From: an uncultured Clostridia bacterium | GTDB lineage: Bacteria; Bacillota; Clostridia; Christensenellales; Borkfalkiaceae | Assembly (NCBI GenBank): GCA_947627575.1 | Contig: CANQWN010000007.1 | Location: 45,909-109,908 of the forward strand | Length of the DNA: 64,000 nucleotides | Direction of reading: 5' to 3' | Shown: one piece after another, positions 24,748-32,704 of the stretch | How positions within the stretch are numbered: position 1 is the first letter of the stretch | How the letters are laid out: every line of letters starts with the position of its first letter | Program-made: the position numbers and the translations under genes | Notes under the pieces: generated by a model | What the model was told of the DNA's origin: nothing | The model's input: only the letters and a program-made list of their open reading frames with translations | Database searches by the model: none

Positions 24748-26130
24748 TCATTGGTCTATTTTGCGCTTCAAATCCCGCACTTCGCGCGTGTTTTCTTCCA
24801 CGGCGCGGGTATGCGATCTTATGGCGTCGTTGTAGCGCTTCTGCTCTTCCACGGCGCAACGCATTGCTTCCGCCCTCTGCTTTTCCGCGTCGGCGCGGCG
24901 CCTTGCCTGCGATTCCATTTCCGCGTTGTGGCGGATGGCTTCCTTTTCCAGCCTTGCCGCGCGCTCTTCTTCCTTTTTAAGCGCTATCTTTCTGTCTATC
25001 GTAGCTTCCGTTTTGAACAGCGCGTCGTTGAAAGCCGCGCCTATCGACATCTGCTCTATAATCATAGGCAAAAGCCCGGAATATACCCTTTCGGGCAGGA
25101 ACGAGGCGGCGTAGCGCGTAACCGTTTGATTGTTTGCGTTATATGCGTTCAAACAGTCTATCAGCCCCGTATAAAGTACGTCCAGCCCCTTTTCGTATTC
25201 TTCCGAAAGCACTATGCCGCGCAAATAGCCCGTCCTCTCTATAAGCCTTTCGGCGTTTTTGGCAAACGACTTGTTGGCAACGCGGTATGCAACCGCCAGA
25301 ATAGGTTTCATCAACAGCCACAGCAACAGGAACAGCAACGCCGCGCCCACCGCGCCTACTATCGAAAATATCAGCACCAGATCGTTGTTGTGGAATACTG
25401 CCTGAAATATCACCACTATGGCGAAAAACAGCAGAAAAAGCGCGGATAAAAATATCCTTTGGTTCCTTGCTACGCGGCGCAGATCTTTTTCCGAATCCCT
25501 GCCCTTGGACATAGCGTTTACGTTTTGTTCGGCGTTCAGTTCCACCGCCTTCGCTTCTATCTTATGCGCTTTAAGGCAGTTTACAACTATCGCCGCCTCG
25601 TTAAAGGTGAACACTTTGTTTATCGCGCCGCCGTCCTTCAACGCCTTTTGCAAATCCGCGGACGATACGTCGTAAAGTTCCCTCGCTATGGCGTCCGCCG
25701 AAGCGGGCGTTATTTTTGCGCGCTTTACCACAACTTTGGTGGCAAGGCGGGCTTCCCAACTGTTTTTCAAGCCGTCCAACTGCCCTATTTTGTCCGCTTC
25801 GCGGTCGATAAGCCCGTTATAATGGTTTACCTTCCTTAAAACGTCAAGCTGTTTAGCCCTGTGTTGCGCGGGCGTAAGCCCCGTTTCGTCAAAGAAACTT
25901 TCCCTGCCCGCAACGACAGGTCTGTTGCTTATTTCGTTTTTGTCCGCCGCAATTACGTCCTTTACTTCCTGCACAGCCAACGGCAGTTTTGCGCCTATAT
26001 CAACTAACTTCTGTTGCTCTTCGGCGACGGTGGCGTATGCGGTGTTTTCAATGTTCTTCGTGATTTTATGTTCCCGCAGGATATACCCCGAAAAGGTAAT
26101 CTTCGCGAAAAAATCCATAAGTTTTCCCAT
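24748..26130 (-). CDS. unknown two-helix membrane protein with coiled-coil tail (460 aa)
   Basis: I do not recognise it. Residues 1-210 are soluble and helical, two transmembrane segments follow at about 225-275 (LFLLFFAIVVIFQAVF and ALLFLLLWLLMKPIL), then a further helical part, and the last 80 residues are a highly charged coiled coil rich in Arg, Glu and Ala (EEERAARLEKEAIRHNAE). It faces an XRE regulator gene and its promoter carries that regulator's likely operator between -35 and -10. It breaks the usual tsf-pyrH linkage. Role unknown; membrane-anchored scaffold or stress protein are possibilities only. Confidence 0.8.
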   Translation of the reverse strand: MGKLMDFFAKITFSGYILREHKITKNIENTAYATVAEEQQKLVDIGAKLPLAVQEVKDVIAADKNEISNRPVVAGRESFFDETGLTPAQHRAKQLDVLRKVNHYNGLIDREADKIGQLDGLKNSWEARLATKVVVKRAKITPASADAIARELYDVSSADLQKALKDGGAINKVFTFNEAAIVVNCLKAHKIEAKAVELNAEQNVNAMSKGRDSEKDLRRVARNQRIFLSALFLLFFAIVVIFQAVFHNNDLVLIFSIVGAVGAALLFLLLWLLMKPILAVAYRVANKSFAKNAERLIERTGYLRGIVLSEEYEKGLDVLYTGLIDCLNAYNANNQTVTRYAASFLPERVYSGLLPMIIEQMSIGAAFNDALFKTEATIDRKIALKKEEERAARLEKEAIRHNAEMESQARRRADAEKQRAEAMRCAVEEQKRYNDAIRSHTRAVEENTREVRDLKRKIDQ

Positions 26131-26167
26131 CGAATGTTTTTGCCTCCGAATATTTTATCTTTTTATT

Positions 26168-26196
26168 ATTTTACATCACTTTATGATGTATGTCAA
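26168..26196 (-). promoter_or_regulatory. promoter of the 460-aa membrane gene with embedded operator
   Basis: TTGACA (26191-26196), 17-nt spacer, TAAAAT (26168-26173) on the minus strand. The spacer holds TACATCATAAAGTGATG, an inverted repeat of CATCA/TGATG. Confidence 0.8.
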
Positions 26197-26215
26197 GCAT
26201 TAAAATGATGTAAAA
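26169..26215. promoter_or_regulatory. operator repeats for the divergent XRE regulator
   Basis: Half-sites TTTTACATCA (26170-26179) and TGATGTAAAA (26206-26215) are exact inverted copies, with an extra TGATGT in between (26183-26188). They overlap the membrane-gene promoter and lie just upstream of the XRE start, so one repressor could control both directions. Confidence 0.65.
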
Positions 26216-26231
26216 ATTATAAAATTAAAGT

Positions 26232-26447
26232 ATGGATATCAAAAAAGACGTTGGTGAGAGGTTAAAGGAGGGCAGAAAGGCGGCGGGGTATACTCAGGCG
26301 CAGGCGGCGAAGATACTGCATATGACGCAACAGCAGTACAGCCGCTTTGAAAACGGAGTTTTCGAGCTGAACTATTCGCAGATAATAACCCTGTGCCGCC
26401 TTTACGATATTTCCGCGGACTATCTGTTCGCGCTTACCCTGTTCTGA
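26232..26447 (+). CDS. XRE-family transcriptional regulator (71 aa)
   Basis: A single helix-turn-helix domain: RLKEGRKAAGYTQAQAAKILHMTQQQYSRFENG, then LCRLYDISADYLF. No effector domain, so it is a minimal Cro/CI-type DNA binder. There is no ribosome binding site (AAATTAAAGT-ATG), and a TATAAA lies 8 nt before the ATG, so a leaderless mRNA is likely. It is divergent from the 460-residue membrane gene, and the shared region carries its probable operators. Autorepression plus control of the neighbour is the natural reading. Confidence 0.9.
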   Translation: MDIKKDVGERLKEGRKAAGYTQAQAAKILHMTQQQYSRFENGVFELNYSQIITLCRLYDISADYLFALTLF

Positions 26448-26458
26448 AAAAATATTGC

Positions 26459-26485
26459 GGGGCGCGTAAATACGCGCCCCGTTTT
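26459..26485 (+). terminator. terminator of the XRE gene
   Basis: GGGGCGCGTA/TACGCGCCCC followed by GTTTT, 11 nt after the XRE stop. Confidence 0.75.
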
Positions 26486-26493
26486 CAAGCCGA

Positions 26494-26526
26494 TAAAAAA
26501 AGCAAGCCCCGCAAAGGGGCTTGTTT
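26494..26526 (-). terminator. terminator of rpsB-tsf
   Basis: AAGCAAGCCCC/GGGGCTTG(TTT) with a 5-nt loop and T-run on the minus strand, directly at the tsf stop. Confidence 0.8.
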
Positions 26527-27432
26527 TTATTTTTTCATTGCGTCGATCTGTTTGGCTACTTCGTCCTGAAGATTTTCGTTTTTCTTTTCAAGACCTTCGC
26601 CCATTTCAAAGCGTACGAAACGCGCAACTTTGAACTTATTGCCTATAACTTCGGAAACCTTGCGGCTGTCGTCCTTTACGAAGGGCTGTTCCATAAGGCA
26701 ATTATCCTGATAGTATTTGCCCATCTTGCCGGCAACAATCTTTTCGAGTATTTCCTTGGGCTTGCTTGCGTTTTTGGGATCGTTCTGCATCTGCACAAGC
26801 ATAATTTCCTTTTCTTTTGCAAGCACGTCTGCGGGAACGTCTGCGGGAACGAGATATGCGGGGTTAGCCGCCGCAATCTGCAAAGCCACGTCGTGAAGGG
26901 TTTCTTCCGCGCCGGCGGCAAAATCGACAGCGTCCACCATAACGCCCACTTTGCCGCCCATATGGATATACGTCTCTATCTTGCCGTCCGTGGTATAAAC
27001 TTCAAACCTGCGGATGGAAATTTTTTCGCCTATTACAGCCGTCTGCGCCGTTATGTAATCCTTTACGGTGCCGTCGCCCATTGCGCAGGCGTTGAGTGCT
27101 TCCACGTCGGCGGGCTTGTTCTGCGCAATCACCTTGGCAACTTCGTCCACGATAGCGTGGAATTTTTCCCCGCGGGAAACGAAATCGCTTTCGCAGTTGA
27201 TTTCAACCAGCACGCCCGTGCCGCATTTTTCGCAAACGAACGCGCCCACAGCGCCCTCGGCGGCTATCCTGCCTTCCTTTTTTACGGCTTTGGCAATTCC
27301 GCGCTCGCGCAGAAGTTCCGCCGCCTTTTCCATATCGCCGTCGGCGTCCGTCAACGCTTTTTTACATTCAAGCATTCCCGCGCCGCTTTTTTCGCGAAGC
27401 AATTTAACGTCGTTAGCAGTTATTACAGCCAT
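26527..27432 (-). CDS. tsf: elongation factor Ts
   Basis: Nucleotide exchange factor for EF-Tu (301 residues). The N-terminal UBA-like part contains VKLLREKSGAGMLECKKALTDADGD, the TDVGV-like contact region follows, and the core EF-Ts fold shows FVCEKCGTGVLVEINCESDFVSR. It follows rpsB by 9 nt. The coiled-coil and C-terminal modules look complete. Confidence 0.97.
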   Translation of the reverse strand: MAVITANDVKLLREKSGAGMLECKKALTDADGDMEKAAELLRERGIAKAVKKEGRIAAEGAVGAFVCEKCGTGVLVEINCESDFVSRGEKFHAIVDEVAKVIAQNKPADVEALNACAMGDGTVKDYITAQTAVIGEKISIRRFEVYTTDGKIETYIHMGGKVGVMVDAVDFAAGAEETLHDVALQIAAANPAYLVPADVPADVLAKEKEIMLVQMQNDPKNASKPKEILEKIVAGKMGKYYQDNCLMEQPFVKDDSRKVSEVIGNKFKVARFVRFEMGEGLEKKNENLQDEVAKQIDAMKK

Positions 27433-27441
27433 ATTATCCTC

Positions 27442-28248
27442 CTATTCGTCCTTGTCTTCGGTTTTTTCTTCGGGTACGTCTTCCGTATGTTCTTCTTCGG
27501 AAGCCACCGCTTCTTCAATGGAAACTTCCCCGCCTTCGTCTTCGGAAGTTTCTATAACGGGCGTTACGCCCTGATTTGCTTCGATAACGGCGTTTGCTAT
27601 TACCGAAGATATAAGTTTAACCGCCCTTATGGCGTCGTCGTTGCCGGGTATTACGCAATCGATGAGATCGGGATCGCAGTTGGTATCCGTGATGGCAACG
27701 ATGGGGATATTCAGTTTGCGCGCTTCCTTAACCGCTATTTCCTCGTTATGGGGATCCACAACGAACATTACGCCGGGCAGGCGCGTCATATCCCTTATGC
27801 CGTTAAGGTTAAGCTGCAACTTGCCCATTTCCTCTTTCAGCTTGGCAACTTCCTTTTTGGGCAGAAGGTCGAATTCCCCGTTCTGCTCCATTTTTTCCAG
27901 CTTTACCATCCTGTCTATACGCGAACGGATAGTTTTGAAGTTGGTAAGCGTGCCGCCCAACCAGCGCGAATTTACATAGTACATTCCGCAGCGTTCCGCC
28001 TCTTCCTTTACGGCGTCCTGCGCCTGCTTTTTGGTCCCTACGAAAAGCACGGTTTTGCCGTCCTTAACCGCGTCCACAACGTACTTGTACGCTTCTTCCA
28101 CAAGCCCTACGGTAATCTGCAAATCGATGATGTGTATATCGTTTCTTTCGGCGTAGATATACTTGCTCATCTTGGGATTCCATTTCCTTGTCTGGTGCCC
28201 GAAGTGTACGCCCGCTTCAAGCAGTTGTTTCATTGTTATAACCGCCAT
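27442..28248 (-). CDS. rpsB: 30S ribosomal protein S2
   Basis: A 268-residue small-subunit protein at the head-body junction. [49 protein letters not shown] and the [13 protein letters not shown] stretch are all present. The last 35 residues are a Glu-rich acidic tail. It begins with GGAGG upstream and a structured leader. Confidence 0.97.
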   Translation of the reverse strand: MAVITMKQLLEAGVHFGHQTRKWNPKMSKYIYAERNDIHIIDLQITVGLVEEAYKYVVDAVKDGKTVLFVGTKKQAQDAVKEEAERCGMYYVNSRWLGGTLTNFKTIRSRIDRMVKLEKMEQNGEFDLLPKKEVAKLKEEMGKLQLNLNGIRDMTRLPGVMFVVDPHNEEIAVKEARKLNIPIVAITDTNCDPDLIDCVIPGNDDAIRAVKLISSVIANAVIEANQGVTPVIETSEDEGGEVSIEEAVASEEEHTEDVPEEKTEDKDE

Positions 28249-28362
28249 ATATATTCCTCCGTTTTACCTCCCCGAAAAGACCTCATCATAAGGGTTTCTG
28301 TCAGCGGCATTAAAAAGATTTACCGCCACGGCTGCCCGTCCTTCGGGTGTGAATTTTATAGC
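28249..28362 (-). promoter_or_regulatory. rpsB leader, candidate S2 autoregulatory RNA
   Basis: A roughly 114-nt leader between the predicted transcription start and the rpsB ATG. It holds CCCGAAGGACGGG and GCCGTGGCGG hairpin segments and two GGAGG-like runs near the start codon. Many bacteria autoregulate rpsB-tsf through such a leader; this one is assigned by position, not by consensus. Confidence 0.45.
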
Positions 28363-28368
28363 TAAATT

Positions 28369-28397
28369 ATTTTAGCAGAAATTAATCGTTCTGTAAA
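28369..28397 (-). promoter_or_regulatory. rpsB promoter
   Basis: TTTACA (28392-28397), 17-nt spacer ending TGC, TAAAAT (28369-28374) on the minus strand. The 100 bases upstream to the next terminator hold only AT-rich sequence with repeated CGTTTTTTAC-like runs. Confidence 0.7.
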
Positions 28398-28481
28398 GCG
28401 TTTTTTAAGCCGAAAAACGTTCAAAAACAGTCGTTTTTTGCGTTTTTTACGTTTTATTTATGAATTTGCGCGCCGCGGCGT

Positions 28482-28525
28482 AAAAAAATTGCCGTGATTT
28501 TCCGCATATACGGAAAATCACGGCA
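28482..28525 (-). terminator. terminator of ruvX-DUF1292
   Basis: A perfect 15-bp stem, TGCCGTGATTTTCCG/CGGAAAATCACGGCA, followed by ATTTTTTTAC on the minus strand. Confidence 0.9.
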
Positions 28526-28551
28526 GGCGCAAAGCGGGAAAAATGCAATCG

Positions 28552-28842
28552 TCAATTTTCCTCTCCGCCGTCCTCTTCGTCCTCTTCGTTGCAAAAGAAA
28601 TCGAAAACTTCCTGCAAAAGCTGTTCGTCCTCCACCGTTTCAAGCCTCTCTTCCTCTTCGTTAAGCCTGAAAATCATAACTTCGCCTTCGGCTACCTGTT
28701 CGTTGGGTTCGGCGGGCATAAGCACGGTGTATTTTTCGCCCTTGTATTCGGTTACGCCCACAAGTTTGAAATATACCGTCTTGCCGAAGTCGTCCACCAG
28801 CTCGATAACGCCGTCCTGCAACTCTTCGTCTTTTTCTTCCAT
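28552..28842 (-). CDS. DUF1292 protein (YrzB-like)
   Basis: A 96-residue acidic protein of unknown function. The core VIELVDDFGKTVYFKLVGVTEYKGEKYTVLMPAE is the DUF1292 pattern, and the tail is nearly all Glu and Asp. The ORF track starts inside ruvX; the true ATG is at 28842, two bases after the ruvX stop with GCGAGG upstream. In B. subtilis the same pair is yrrK-yrzB, so the linkage is conserved. Confidence 0.9.
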   Translation of the reverse strand: MEEKDEELQDGVIELVDDFGKTVYFKLVGVTEYKGEKYTVLMPAEPNEQVAEGEVMIFRLNEEEERLETVEDEQLLQEVFDFFCNEEDEEDGGEEN

Positions 28843-28844
28843 AT

Positions 28845-29267
28845 TCAACCTCGCTTGTTTATTTTTGAAAGATATCCGTCCAAAATATTTGCGGCGGCAA
28901 GCGCGTCCACGTAATTTTTGCGCTTTTCGCGCCGCATCCCCTCCGAAATAAGCGTATCGTGCGCCATACGCGTTGTAAACCGTTCGTCCTCGCATACCAC
29001 GGGTATTTCGCACGCGGCTTTAAGCCCTCCGATAAATTTTAACGTCTTTTCCGTCTGGACGGACGGAGTGCCGTCGAAATTAACGGGCAGACCGCATACT
29101 ATAACGGTTGCTCCCTTATCCCGCGCGGTGCGCACAAGCGCGGCTATGTCCTCGCGGTAGCCCCTGCGCACGTACGTTTCGCTGGGCAACGCGTAGGTGT
29201 TGAACGGATCGGAAACCGCAACGCCTATGCGTTTGTCGCCTATATCGAAAGCAATATATCTGTCCAT
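28845..29267 (-). CDS. ruvX: RuvX/YqgF, Holliday-junction resolvase-like 16S rRNA nuclease
   Basis: A 140-residue RNase H-fold protein involved in 16S rRNA 5'-end maturation (YqgF) and possibly junction resolution. AFDIGDKRIGVAVSDP carries the first catalytic Asp, VVCDERFTT-like VVCEDERFTTRMA the second acid, and DALAAANILDGYL the last Asp. A TATACT box ends 6 nt before the ATG with no ribosome binding site, predicting a leaderless mRNA. Confidence 0.95.
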   Translation of the reverse strand: MDRYIAFDIGDKRIGVAVSDPFNTYALPSETYVRRGYREDIAALVRTARDKGATVIVCGLPVNFDGTPSVQTEKTLKFIGGLKAACEIPVVCEDERFTTRMAHDTLISEGMRREKRKNYVDALAAANILDGYLSKINKRG

Positions 29268-29273
29268 AAATAA

Positions 29274-29302
29274 AGTATAACATTGCGGGAAAGATTTTTC
29301 AA
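29274..29302 (-). promoter_or_regulatory. ruvX promoter, leaderless arrangement
   Basis: TTGAAA (29297-29302), 17-nt spacer ending TGT, TATACT (29274-29279) on the minus strand. Only TTATTT separates the -10 from the ATG. Confidence 0.75.
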
Positions 29303-29314
29303 GCGTTTATAAAA

Positions 29315-29341
29315 TATTGCCGCGGAAATTCCGCGGCAATA
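29315..29341 (-). terminator. terminator after the YtxH-like gene
   Basis: TATTGCCGCGGAA/TTCCGCGGCAATA, followed by TTTTATAA on the minus strand. Confidence 0.7.
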
Positions 29342-29347
29342 CGTGGG

Positions 29348-29560
29348 TCAGTCGGACTGTTGGCGGGCGGTTTTTTCGCCCTTATCGCCTTTTTTGTCCT
29401 TCTTTTCCAACTCTTCCAGCTTATTGTCGATATACTGTTCTGCTTTTTCCATCAGATCTTCCTGATTTTTTTTGATGAGATTGCGCAGTTTACAGTTGTT
29501 TGCGACTATAAGCGCGCCGCCTGCCATACCCAAAGCGACGCCCAACATAAATTTTTCCAC
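29348..29560 (-). CDS. small YtxH-like membrane-anchored protein (70 aa)
   Basis: One N-terminal hydrophobic segment with glycines (LGVALGMAGGALIVAN), then a Lys/Glu-rich helical tail (LEELEKKDKKGDKGEK). This is the pattern of YtxH/DUF948-type general stress proteins, but the match is by shape only. It starts at GTG with a perfect AAGGAG at 6-nt spacing, and ends at a terminator. Confidence 0.75.
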   Translation of the reverse strand: MEKFMLGVALGMAGGALIVANNCKLRNLIKKNQEDLMEKAEQYIDNKLEELEKKDKKGDKGEKTARQQSD

Positions 29561-29660
29561 TTTTCTCTCCTTGAGGGATTTAACCCTTTTACAGTATGCC
29601 GCTTATGAAAAAATATATAAGTGGAAAGAATTAGTATGCCCCCCAAACCCCGAAAGCGTG

Positions 29661-29689
29661 TTGACATAAAGCGGATTATGGGGTATAAT
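29661..29689 (+). promoter_or_regulatory. yitT-like gene promoter, leaderless arrangement
   Basis: TTGACA (29661-29666), 17-nt spacer, TATAAT (29684-29689): perfect consensus. The ATG at 29696 is only 6 nt further on. Confidence 0.88.
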
Positions 29690-29695
29690 TCGGGT

Positions 29696-30586
29696 ATGGA
29701 AAGGAGCAAATCTATAAAAAAATTTCTCTTTAAATATGCCGTTATAACGCTTGGCTGTATAATCTATTCCGTGGGCGTGGCTATGTTTTTGGACGTAGCC
29801 GACCTTGCCGCGGGCGGCGTTACGGGCATAGCGATATTTTTAAACTACCTGATACCCAAATTGGATACGGGCATACTTATAATAATCATCAATGTCCCGC
29901 TGTTTATCCTCGGCGCGATATTCTTCGGCAGAAATTTTGCGCTGTCCACAATGTTTTCCACACTGCTTTCCTCGGGACTGATAGAGCTGTGGCATTACGT
30001 GCTTAAAGATTTTTTGCCGTTTACCGACGAATTGCTTATTTCCGCCGTGATAGGCGGCGGCGCGTTCGGCATGGGGCTGGGCATAATTTTCCGTATGGGC
30101 AGTTCCACCGGCGGCACGGACGTGATTGTAAAAATACTGCACAAAAAGTTCCGCTTTATAAAGACGGGCGTAATTTCAATGATTATCGATATTACGATAG
30201 TTTGCATTTCCGCCATAATTTACAGGAACTTCGAGCGGACTTTTTACACCGTCGTTTCGATTATTATCTTCACCCTGATGTTCGACTTTATGCTTTACGG
30301 CGGAAACACCGCGAAGTTCACCTATATAATTACCGACGAGCAAAAATCGGAAGAGATAATAAAGAAGATTTTAGAGGACCTGAACGTGGGCGCGACGTAT
30401 GTGGACGGCAAGGGCGGCTACACCAAAAACGGCAGAAGAATAATTATGTGCGCCATCAAAAATATGCTTTACCCCCGCCTGCGGGACGCGGTTTACGAGA
30501 TCGACCCGGACGCGTTTATGATAGTAACTTCCGCAAAGGAAATTTACGGCGAGGGCTACAAAACCCACAGCGACGGCGATTTATAA
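29696..30586 (+). CDS. YitT family membrane protein (DUF161 + DUF2179)
   Basis: A 296-residue protein with about 5-6 transmembrane segments (residues 10-190), with AAGGVTGIAIFLNYL and FRMGSSTGGTDVIVKIL, followed by a cytosolic DUF2179 domain (EEIIKKILEDLNVGATYVDGKGGY to the end). Function unknown for the family. The ORF track starts at 29621, upstream of the promoter; the perfect promoter at 29661-29689 makes that impossible for this transcript, so I take ATG 29696. It has no upstream ribosome binding site and should be leaderless. Confidence 0.92.
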   Translation: MERSKSIKKFLFKYAVITLGCIIYSVGVAMFLDVADLAAGGVTGIAIFLNYLIPKLDTGILIIIINVPLFILGAIFFGRNFALSTMFSTLLSSGLIELWHYVLKDFLPFTDELLISAVIGGGAFGMGLGIIFRMGSSTGGTDVIVKILHKKFRFIKTGVISMIIDITIVCISAIIYRNFERTFYTVVSIIIFTLMFDFMLYGGNTAKFTYIITDEQKSEEIIKKILEDLNVGATYVDGKGGYTKNGRRIIMCAIKNMLYPRLRDAVYEIDPDAFMIVTSAKEIYGEGYKTHSDGDL

Positions 30587-30605
30587 CATATATCCATAAT
30601 ATGAC

Positions 30606-30636
30606 GGGCGTCCGCGCGGTAACCGCGCGGACGCCC
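30606..30636. terminator. bidirectional terminator
   Basis: A perfect 15-bp inverted repeat, GGGCGTCCGCGCGGT/ACCGCGCGGACGCCC, with CTATTTTTTC on the plus side. It lies between the convergent yitT-like gene and the 30645 gene. Confidence 0.85.
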
Positions 30637-30644
30637 CTATTTTT

Positions 30645-31241
30645 TCAGCTTAAATTTCTCAATTGAAGGCGCAGAAGATTGTTCTCGTCCGTAAGTTTTT
30701 TCACCACCGCCAAAAGGCGCTTGTTTTCGTCTTTAAGCGATTTTGCAAGCCTGTCGTAAAGCCCGTTTATTTCCTCTTCCAGCTTCTTTCTCATTCCGTC
30801 CGCGCCGTCTATCCCGCACTCGCGCATAAGCCGCTCTATACGCTCGGGCTGTTTTGTAAGCACGTTGCGGTATTTGTTCTGATAGCGCAACATAAGTTTA
30901 TCGTCCCCCTCCGAAAGGTTAAGCACGGCTTTGCGCACGGATACGCCCTTGCTTTTTTGTTCGAGTACGGCTTTAAGCATTTCGTCCGTCTCGCTTTCGG
31001 AAAAGGGCACTATTTTGCCCGCCTGCAAGCCCGTGCCCTGCAAAATTTTTTTCACCCTGTCGTCGTCGCGGCTTTTAAGCAGGGCGTAATAGTAATTGCG
31101 CACGCTGCCCTTCGCCCTGCCCGTCTTTTCGGCGTAGCTTGCAAACAAGCCGGAAAGGGTTTTGCCCGCGTTCCTGCCCGTGCATATATATCTTACAAGG
31201 CTTTTTGCCTCTTCCTCGGTGTAACCGTTTATTTTGTTCAT
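30645..31241 (-). CDS. probable DNA-binding protein with C-terminal coiled coil (198 aa)
   Basis: I do not recognise the exact family. Two helix-turn-helix-like blocks appear: residues 7-55 (TEEEAKSLVRYIC ... GSVRNYYYALLKS) and 85-125 (ESETDEMLKAVLEQKSKGVSVRKAVLNLS). A coiled coil fills the last 50 residues (KDENKRLLAVVKKLTDENNLLR). The layout recalls Myb-like plus coiled-coil regulators such as RsfA of sporulating bacilli, but no motif proves it. GGAGG precedes the ATG. Single gene. Confidence 0.7.
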   Translation of the reverse strand: MNKINGYTEEEAKSLVRYICTGRNAGKTLSGLFASYAEKTGRAKGSVRNYYYALLKSRDDDRVKKILQGTGLQAGKIVPFSESETDEMLKAVLEQKSKGVSVRKAVLNLSEGDDKLMLRYQNKYRNVLTKQPERIERLMRECGIDGADGMRKKLEEEINGLYDRLAKSLKDENKRLLAVVKKLTDENNLLRLQLRNLS

Positions 31242-31365
31242 ATTGTTTCCTCCACACCGAATATTGACATAATTTTTTGAGTTTATACATTTAATGTAAC
31301 CTCTTTTTGCGGGCGCGCAAAAAAAATGCGGCGGAAGCGTTTGCGCTTCCGCCGCACATAGACAA

Positions 31366-32613
31366 TCATCCTGCGGCTGTTTTGCGGGCGTAAGCTACGC
31401 CGTAATCGCTTTCCAACACGGATTTTGCATACTTCCCGTATTTTTTGCGATAGGTTTTGCACGCCCACAAATACTTCCGATATTCTGTGCTTTCCCTGAA
31501 ATATTGCTCTTCCTCGGCAATAAAGTTTTCGCCGTACGAGGACAGCTTCCCGCCTCTATAATCCGCGTAAAGATATTCCTTCATCCCGTTTGTCTTTATC
31601 AGCCCGGCTATAAACAGGGGCAAAAATACGGGCATAGACGCGGAAAATATTATCCCGATTACAGCCGCCGCGGTGCAACCCGCAAGGTTTATCTCTTCCG
31701 CGCGTTTATGGCGTTCTTCCGCCAGAAATATCACGGGCAAGGACAGCAAAATTATCGCAAACGCCGCCAACGGATAAAACGCCGCGTATATCGGCTTTAT
31801 CAGATATAAAAGCGCGGGCAAAGCGGAAAGCAAAGGTATTTCGCATACAAAGCACATCATAGCCCGCTTCAATTTGAGAAACGCGCTTACTTTTGCATAG
31901 GTTTCGCCCATTTCGGGCGCAAGAACAACGGCGGGTTCGTCGGGCTTGCCTGCAGGCAGGGACGGTTTGAGATAAATAGTTCTTTCGGTAACATATCTGC
32001 CGTCCGAAAAAGATATGTACGAAACCGTCAGCCTGAAAACTTTTACGGCAGCCCACATTCCGAATATGCCCAACGTAACGTTTGTAAGAAAACTCCACAG
32101 CAAACATTTGAGGAAGAACCTGTTTTCATCCCCGTCAAGCCGAAGCGCAACGCCGTTTATATAGGTATGTTTGCAAAACCACATCGTGCGCTCGTACCGT
32201 ATCAGCGGGGAAGCTATGCCCAGCGTAATCAGATAAACGAGGTTGCACAGGCAATTTACGCCTATAAGTTTATACCACTTTATATCCGCGCCGGAAACGA
32301 AATCCATCCTGTCCTCCGCGTGGACGCCCGCCGCTTCCCACCTGATAAGCTCTACCTGCATCTTTACGACGTAATATATCCCCAAAGTAAGCAGGGAAAG
32401 CGCGTACATTACAAGGAAACGCCCGTAAAATTCCTCTGCGCTGCCCGTAAATTTAAGTTGTTGCCCGTTGACGACGGTATGCTTGGTCTGCCAGCGCAGA
32501 TATACGGCTTGCATCGCCGGATAGGCAAAGCCCAACGACAATATTATTACTATATCTTTAAGCAAATTAAAGAAATAATAGGCGAAAACTCCTCCGTTAA
32601 ATTCAGACTTCAA
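31366..32613 (-). CDS. DUF898 (YjgN-like) membrane protein
   Basis: A 415-residue multi-pass protein. Repeats of the DUF898 pattern are visible: LKFTGSAEEFYGRFL followed by LTLGIYYVVK, then VALRLDGDENRFFLKCL followed by VTLGIFGMWAAVK. Membrane helices span residues 10-330, and the last 85 residues are soluble. The start codon is TTG with AAGGAGG upstream. Function of DUF898 is not known. It is divergent from an XRE gene, whose likely operator is exactly the spacer of this gene's promoter. Confidence 0.85.
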   Translation of the reverse strand: MKSEFNGGVFAYYFFNLLKDIVIILSLGFAYPAMQAVYLRWQTKHTVVNGQQLKFTGSAEEFYGRFLVMYALSLLTLGIYYVVKMQVELIRWEAAGVHAEDRMDFVSGADIKWYKLIGVNCLCNLVYLITLGIASPLIRYERTMWFCKHTYINGVALRLDGDENRFFLKCLLWSFLTNVTLGIFGMWAAVKVFRLTVSYISFSDGRYVTERTIYLKPSLPAGKPDEPAVVLAPEMGETYAKVSAFLKLKRAMMCFVCEIPLLSALPALLYLIKPIYAAFYPLAAFAIILLSLPVIFLAEERHKRAEEINLAGCTAAAVIGIIFSASMPVFLPLFIAGLIKTNGMKEYLYADYRGGKLSSYGENFIAEEEQYFRESTEYRKYLWACKTYRKKYGKYAKSVLESDYGVAYARKTAAG

Positions 32614-32641
32614 AATATTTTCCTCCTTATGTGCTAACTAT

Positions 32642-32670
32642 ATTATATTTAGGCAATGCCTAAATGTCAA
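32642..32670 (-). promoter_or_regulatory. promoter of the DUF898 gene with embedded operator
   Basis: TTGACA (32665-32670), 17-nt spacer, TATAAT (32642-32647) on the minus strand. The spacer TTTAGGCATTGCCTAAA is itself a perfect palindrome, so a bound repressor would block RNA polymerase directly. Confidence 0.88.
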
Positions 32671-32692
32671 GTATTTTTTAGGCAATGCTTAA
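32647..32692. promoter_or_regulatory. two XRE operator palindromes
   Basis: Site 1 (32647-32665) is ATTTAGGCA-A-TGCCTAAAT, a perfect 9-1-9 palindrome. Site 2 (32677-32692) is TTTAGGCAATGCTTAA, the same core with one change. The centre-to-centre distance is about 29 bases. They lie in the 91-base gap between the divergent DUF898 and XRE genes. Confidence 0.75.
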
Positions 32693-32704
32693 TAAAATAT
32701 AGTT

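Noticed and set aside
26521-28365. 614-residue plus-strand ORF
   Set aside because: It lies opposite tsf and rpsB, which are certain. The translation is rich in Phe, His and Tyr as expected of an antisense shadow, and there is no ribosome binding site.
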